The notes beneath the pieces are model-generated. The model was not told the DNA's origin and ran no database searches. It worked only from the letters and a program-made list of their open reading frames with translations. A stretch of DNA of 6,780 nt from an uncultured Oscillospiraceae bacterium (lineage in GTDB: Bacteria > Bacillota > Clostridia > Oscillospirales > Oscillospiraceae). The stretch is taken from positions 1 to 6,780 of the forward strand of contig CAAFEV010000051.1 of NCBI GenBank assembly GCA_900762005.1, read 5' to 3'. A program made the position numbers and the translations under genes. Positions 5,345-6,780 of this stretch are shown one piece after another; the stretch's first letter is position 1; every line of letters begins with the position of its first letter.

Positions 5345-5810
5345 TCCAAATTCCTCCAAGCTGTTGCTTTAGCTGCTGCCGCGCCCGCAAAAGACGCATT
5401 CGGACGGCCGACTCCGATGCGCCGACGCTCGCGGCAATCTCACGGACAGACAGCTCCTCATAATAGTACAGGTAGACCACCGCCCGATACTTCGCCTCCA
5501 AACCCATCAGTGCGGAAAAGACGGCACCGTCCTCCCGTTCCTCGGGGATAAAGGCGAGCGCTTCGTCGAGCGGCTGCCTGCGCTGCCGCCAGACATTGCG
5601 CAGGACATCGCGGCTGCGGTTTGCCGTGGCCTTCATCAGCCATGCGCGGCATTGCGTTTCCTCGGAAAAGACCGGCTTTGCTTTCAGATATTTCACAAAC
5701 ACATCCTGCACAATATCCTCGGCATCCTCCCGATTGGCGCAAAAGCTGAATGCAAAACGGAACAGCGAGTCCGCGTATTGCTCGACGATTTTGCTGAATT
5801 CTGTTTCCAT
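5331..5810 (-). CDS. ECF-type RNA polymerase sigma factor (sigma-70 family)
   Basis: This 159-residue protein has the size of a minimal extracytoplasmic-function sigma factor, with regions 2 and 4 only. Region 2 spans about residues 6-75 and includes FRFAFSFCANREDAEDIVQ, the core RNA-polymerase contact and -10 recognition helices. A variable linker runs about 76-95. Region 4 spans about 98-150, with a helix-turn-helix in LSVREIAASVGASESAVRMR and the closing LLRARQQL helix that reads the -35 element. The ATG at 5810 has AGGAAGG 7 bases upstream. Its last 14 bases overlap the start of the anti-sigma gene, so the two are translationally coupled and would be made in similar amounts. It probably directs its own operon as ECF factors often do, but I could not identify a recognisable ECF promoter motif upstream. 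Confidence 0.95.
   Translation of the reverse strand: METEFSKIVEQYADSLFRFAFSFCANREDAEDIVQDVFVKYLKAKPVFSEETQCRAWLMKATANRSRDVLRNVWRQRRQPLDEALAFIPEEREDGAVFSALMGLEAKYRAVVYLYYYEELSVREIAASVGASESAVRMRLLRARQQLKQQLGGIWNEAD
5342..5357 (-). promoter_or_regulatory. Anti-sigma ribosome-binding site inside the sigma gene
   Basis: The minus strand reads GGAGGAATTTGGAATG. GGAGGA is a near-perfect Shine-Dalgarno site 7 bases before ATG 5344, and it encodes Gly-Gly near the sigma C-terminus in another frame. It decides the anti-sigma start and couples its translation to the end of the sigma gene. Confidence 0.85.
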
Positions 5811-5861
5811 TGCGCATCCTTCCTGTTTCTCCGTCTGCTGTTAAAACGAATTGACTTGGTG

Positions 5862-5890
5862 AATCATCACATTTTTTTACAGTTTATCAA
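5862..5890 (-). promoter_or_regulatory. Weak candidate promoter of the sigma operon
   Basis: The minus strand has TTGATA (plus 5885-5890), 17 bases, then ATGATT (plus 5862-5867). The -35 is good but the -10 is poor. The poor -10 lies in a small dyad, GTGA-ATCA-TCAC (5859-5870). The operon must start in the 157-base gap before 5810, but this match alone is not convincing; an ECF-type promoter with its own consensus may be used instead. Confidence 0.25.
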
Positions 5891-5915
5891 ATCCAACGGA
5901 AAAACACAAGCAAGA

Positions 5916-5944
5916 TTGAAAAAGCGCACTTGCTGTGCTATAGT
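5916..5944 (+). promoter_or_regulatory. Sigma-A promoter of the DUF5131 gene
   Basis: TTGAAA (5916-5921), a 17-base spacer and TATAGT (5939-5944) make a near-consensus housekeeping promoter. It ends 23 bases before the ATG at 5968, giving a very short leader with GGAGG at 5957-5961. It is divergent from the sigma operon. Confidence 0.85.
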
Positions 5945-5967
5945 AAGGAAAAAAGCGGAGGTCGGAA

Positions 5968-6690
5968 ATGGCATCGAGATGGGACCCGTGGCGCGGCTGC
6001 CACCGTTGCAGCGAGGGCTGCCTGCACTGCTACATTCACAAGGGCGATGCAAAACGCGGCGTGGACACGAACCTCGTGGTGAAAACCGAGAAGTTTTACG
6101 CGCCGCGGGCGTTAAAAAAGGACGGCAGCTACAAAATGCCGTCGGGCTTGGTTTGGCTGTGCTTTTCCTCGGATTTTTTACTGGAGGACGCGGATGCGTG
6201 GCGCGGCGAGTGCTTTTCCATGATGCGGGAGCGTCCGGATTTGCATTTTCATTTTTTGACAAAACGGATTGAGCGCATGGCGCAATGTCTGCCCGCCGAT
6301 TGGGGCGACGGTTACGAGAACGTCACCGTCGGCTGCACGGTGGAAAATCAGGCAAACTGTGACCGTAGGCTCGCGGTTCTCGACGAGCTGCCGCTCAAGC
6401 ACAAGCAGATTGTCTGCCAGCCGCTTTTGGCGCAGGCGGACATTGAGGAGCATCTGGACGGGGTGGAGCTGGTGGTCGTCGGCGGAGAGTCCGACCGGGA
6501 GGCAAGAGCATTTGATTTTGCGTGGGTGCTGTCATTAAGAGAGCAGTGCCGCAGAAAGGGTGTGGCGTTCCAATACCGCCAGTGCGGAACATATTACATC
6601 AAGGACGGCGTTACTTACCGAATGAATCCCTATCGCCTGATGCAGCAGGCGCGCTTGGAAAATCTTGATTTGGATTTTTTGCCGAAATAG
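5968..6690 (+). CDS. DUF5131 (phage Gp37/Gp68-like) cysteine-cluster protein
   Basis: This 240-residue cytosolic protein carries the family signature near the N-terminus: WDPWRGC followed by SEGCLHCYIHKGDAKRG, with cysteines 11, 14, 18 and 21. C11-x6-C18-x2-C21 is the spacing I remember for the family. C14-x3-C18-x2-C21 also fits the radical-SAM CxxxCxxC motif. Further family blocks are LCFSSDFLLEDADAWR (65-79), HFLTKRIERM (95-104), WGDGYENVTVGCTVENQ (112-128), VVVGGESDREAR (169-180) and REQCRRKGVAFQYRQCG (191-207). The family is best known from phages and their hosts and is thought to be radical-SAM-like; its reaction is unknown to me. In some genomes it sits beside a three-Cys-motif partner (TcmP), which is not visible here. 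The ATG at 5968 has GGAGG 6 bases upstream, its own promoter and a terminator, so it is a single-gene unit. Confidence 0.9.
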   Translation: MASRWDPWRGCHRCSEGCLHCYIHKGDAKRGVDTNLVVKTEKFYAPRALKKDGSYKMPSGLVWLCFSSDFLLEDADAWRGECFSMMRERPDLHFHFLTKRIERMAQCLPADWGDGYENVTVGCTVENQANCDRRLAVLDELPLKHKQIVCQPLLAQADIEEHLDGVELVVVGGESDREARAFDFAWVLSLREQCRRKGVAFQYRQCGTYYIKDGVTYRMNPYRLMQQARLENLDLDFLPK

Positions 6691-6694
6691 AAGC

Positions 6695-6722
6695 AACGAC
6701 TCCCTTTTTTGGGGAGTCGTTT
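6695..6722 (+). terminator. Terminator after the DUF5131 gene, possibly bidirectional
   Basis: AACGACTCCC (6695-6704) pairs perfectly with GGGAGTCGTT (6712-6721) across a 7-base loop, starting 4 bases after the stop codon. The downstream tract is only TTTATTAAT, so the U-tail is modest. The symmetric stem could also stop a convergent minus-strand gene lying beyond the window. Confidence 0.8.
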
Positions 6723-6780
6723 ATTAATCAGAATCAATAAATCGAGTTATTTCAGTAAAGCATCGGCACTGCATGAGAAC
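6723..6780. other. Window-edge sequence without a supportable gene
   Basis: This AT-rich tail follows the terminator. On the minus strand one frame is open for 18 codons from the window edge (ending FTEITRFIDSD, stop TAA near 6724-6726) and another for 10 codons (ending SADALLK). Either could be the C-terminus of a convergent gene, but so short a stretch cannot separate coding from chance. Confidence 0.3.

Noticed and set aside
5345..5359. Upstream start for the anti-sigma gene
   Set aside because: The codon at 5359 is TTG and overlaps the Shine-Dalgarno site that precedes ATG 5344.
5652..6272. 206-codon plus-strand frame running from the sigma gene into the DUF5131 gene
   Set aside because: It is antisense to the sigma gene at one end and out of frame with the well-supported DUF5131 gene at the other; it is a shadow frame.
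6724..6780. C-terminal fragment of a convergent minus-strand gene
   Set aside because: Two different minus frames are open to the window edge and each is shorter than 20 codons, so no coding call can be defended.

Overview
The window looks like chromosomal core sequence from an anaerobic Bacillota organism, most likely a Clostridia/Oscillospiraceae-type gut bacterium. This rests on several features: purine-rich Shine-Dalgarno sites before almost every gene, an SLH-anchored wall protein, a D-hydantoinase, and small proteins whose sequence style I recognise from Clostridia. Base composition is moderately GC-rich in genes, with AT-rich spacers. The assignment is by eye, not by search. I see no insertion sequence, CRISPR array, rRNA, integrase or phage structural gene.

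Layout from left to right. Positions 72-182 hold a minus-strand tRNA-Thr(GGU) with encoded CCA, a strong downstream terminator and a consensus promoter (TTGACA-17-TATAAT). Next come a 90-residue tail-anchored protein of unknown function (288-560) and a complete dihydropyrimidinase/D-hydantoinase (632-2002), both on the minus strand and probably co-transcribed. An intrinsic terminator at 2073-2108 separates them from a minus-strand FAD oxidoreductase with a C-terminal Rieske [2Fe-2S] domain (2115-3419). A further hairpin (3472-3515) ends the next transcription unit.

That unit, read right to left from 5810 to 3525, is a three-gene operon: an ECF sigma factor, an overlapping single-pass membrane protein that is probably its anti-sigma factor (short cytoplasmic tail, transmembrane helix, long Pro/Thr-rich linker, external domain), and a secreted protein with three SLH motifs. 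Together they suggest a cell-envelope sensing circuit in which a wall-anchored protein is co-encoded with a sigma/anti-sigma pair. This is the best candidate in the window for a little-described system, but the signal sensed and the regulon cannot be read from the sequence.

The only plus-strand gene is a DUF5131 (Gp37/Gp68-like) cysteine-motif protein at 5968-6690. It has its own consensus-like promoter and a terminator, and is transcribed divergently from the sigma operon. The last 60 bases hold no gene that can be supported. The subtlest signal is an 11-bp perfect inverted repeat with a second dyad nested inside it, embracing the -10 box and start region of the tRNA-Thr promoter.
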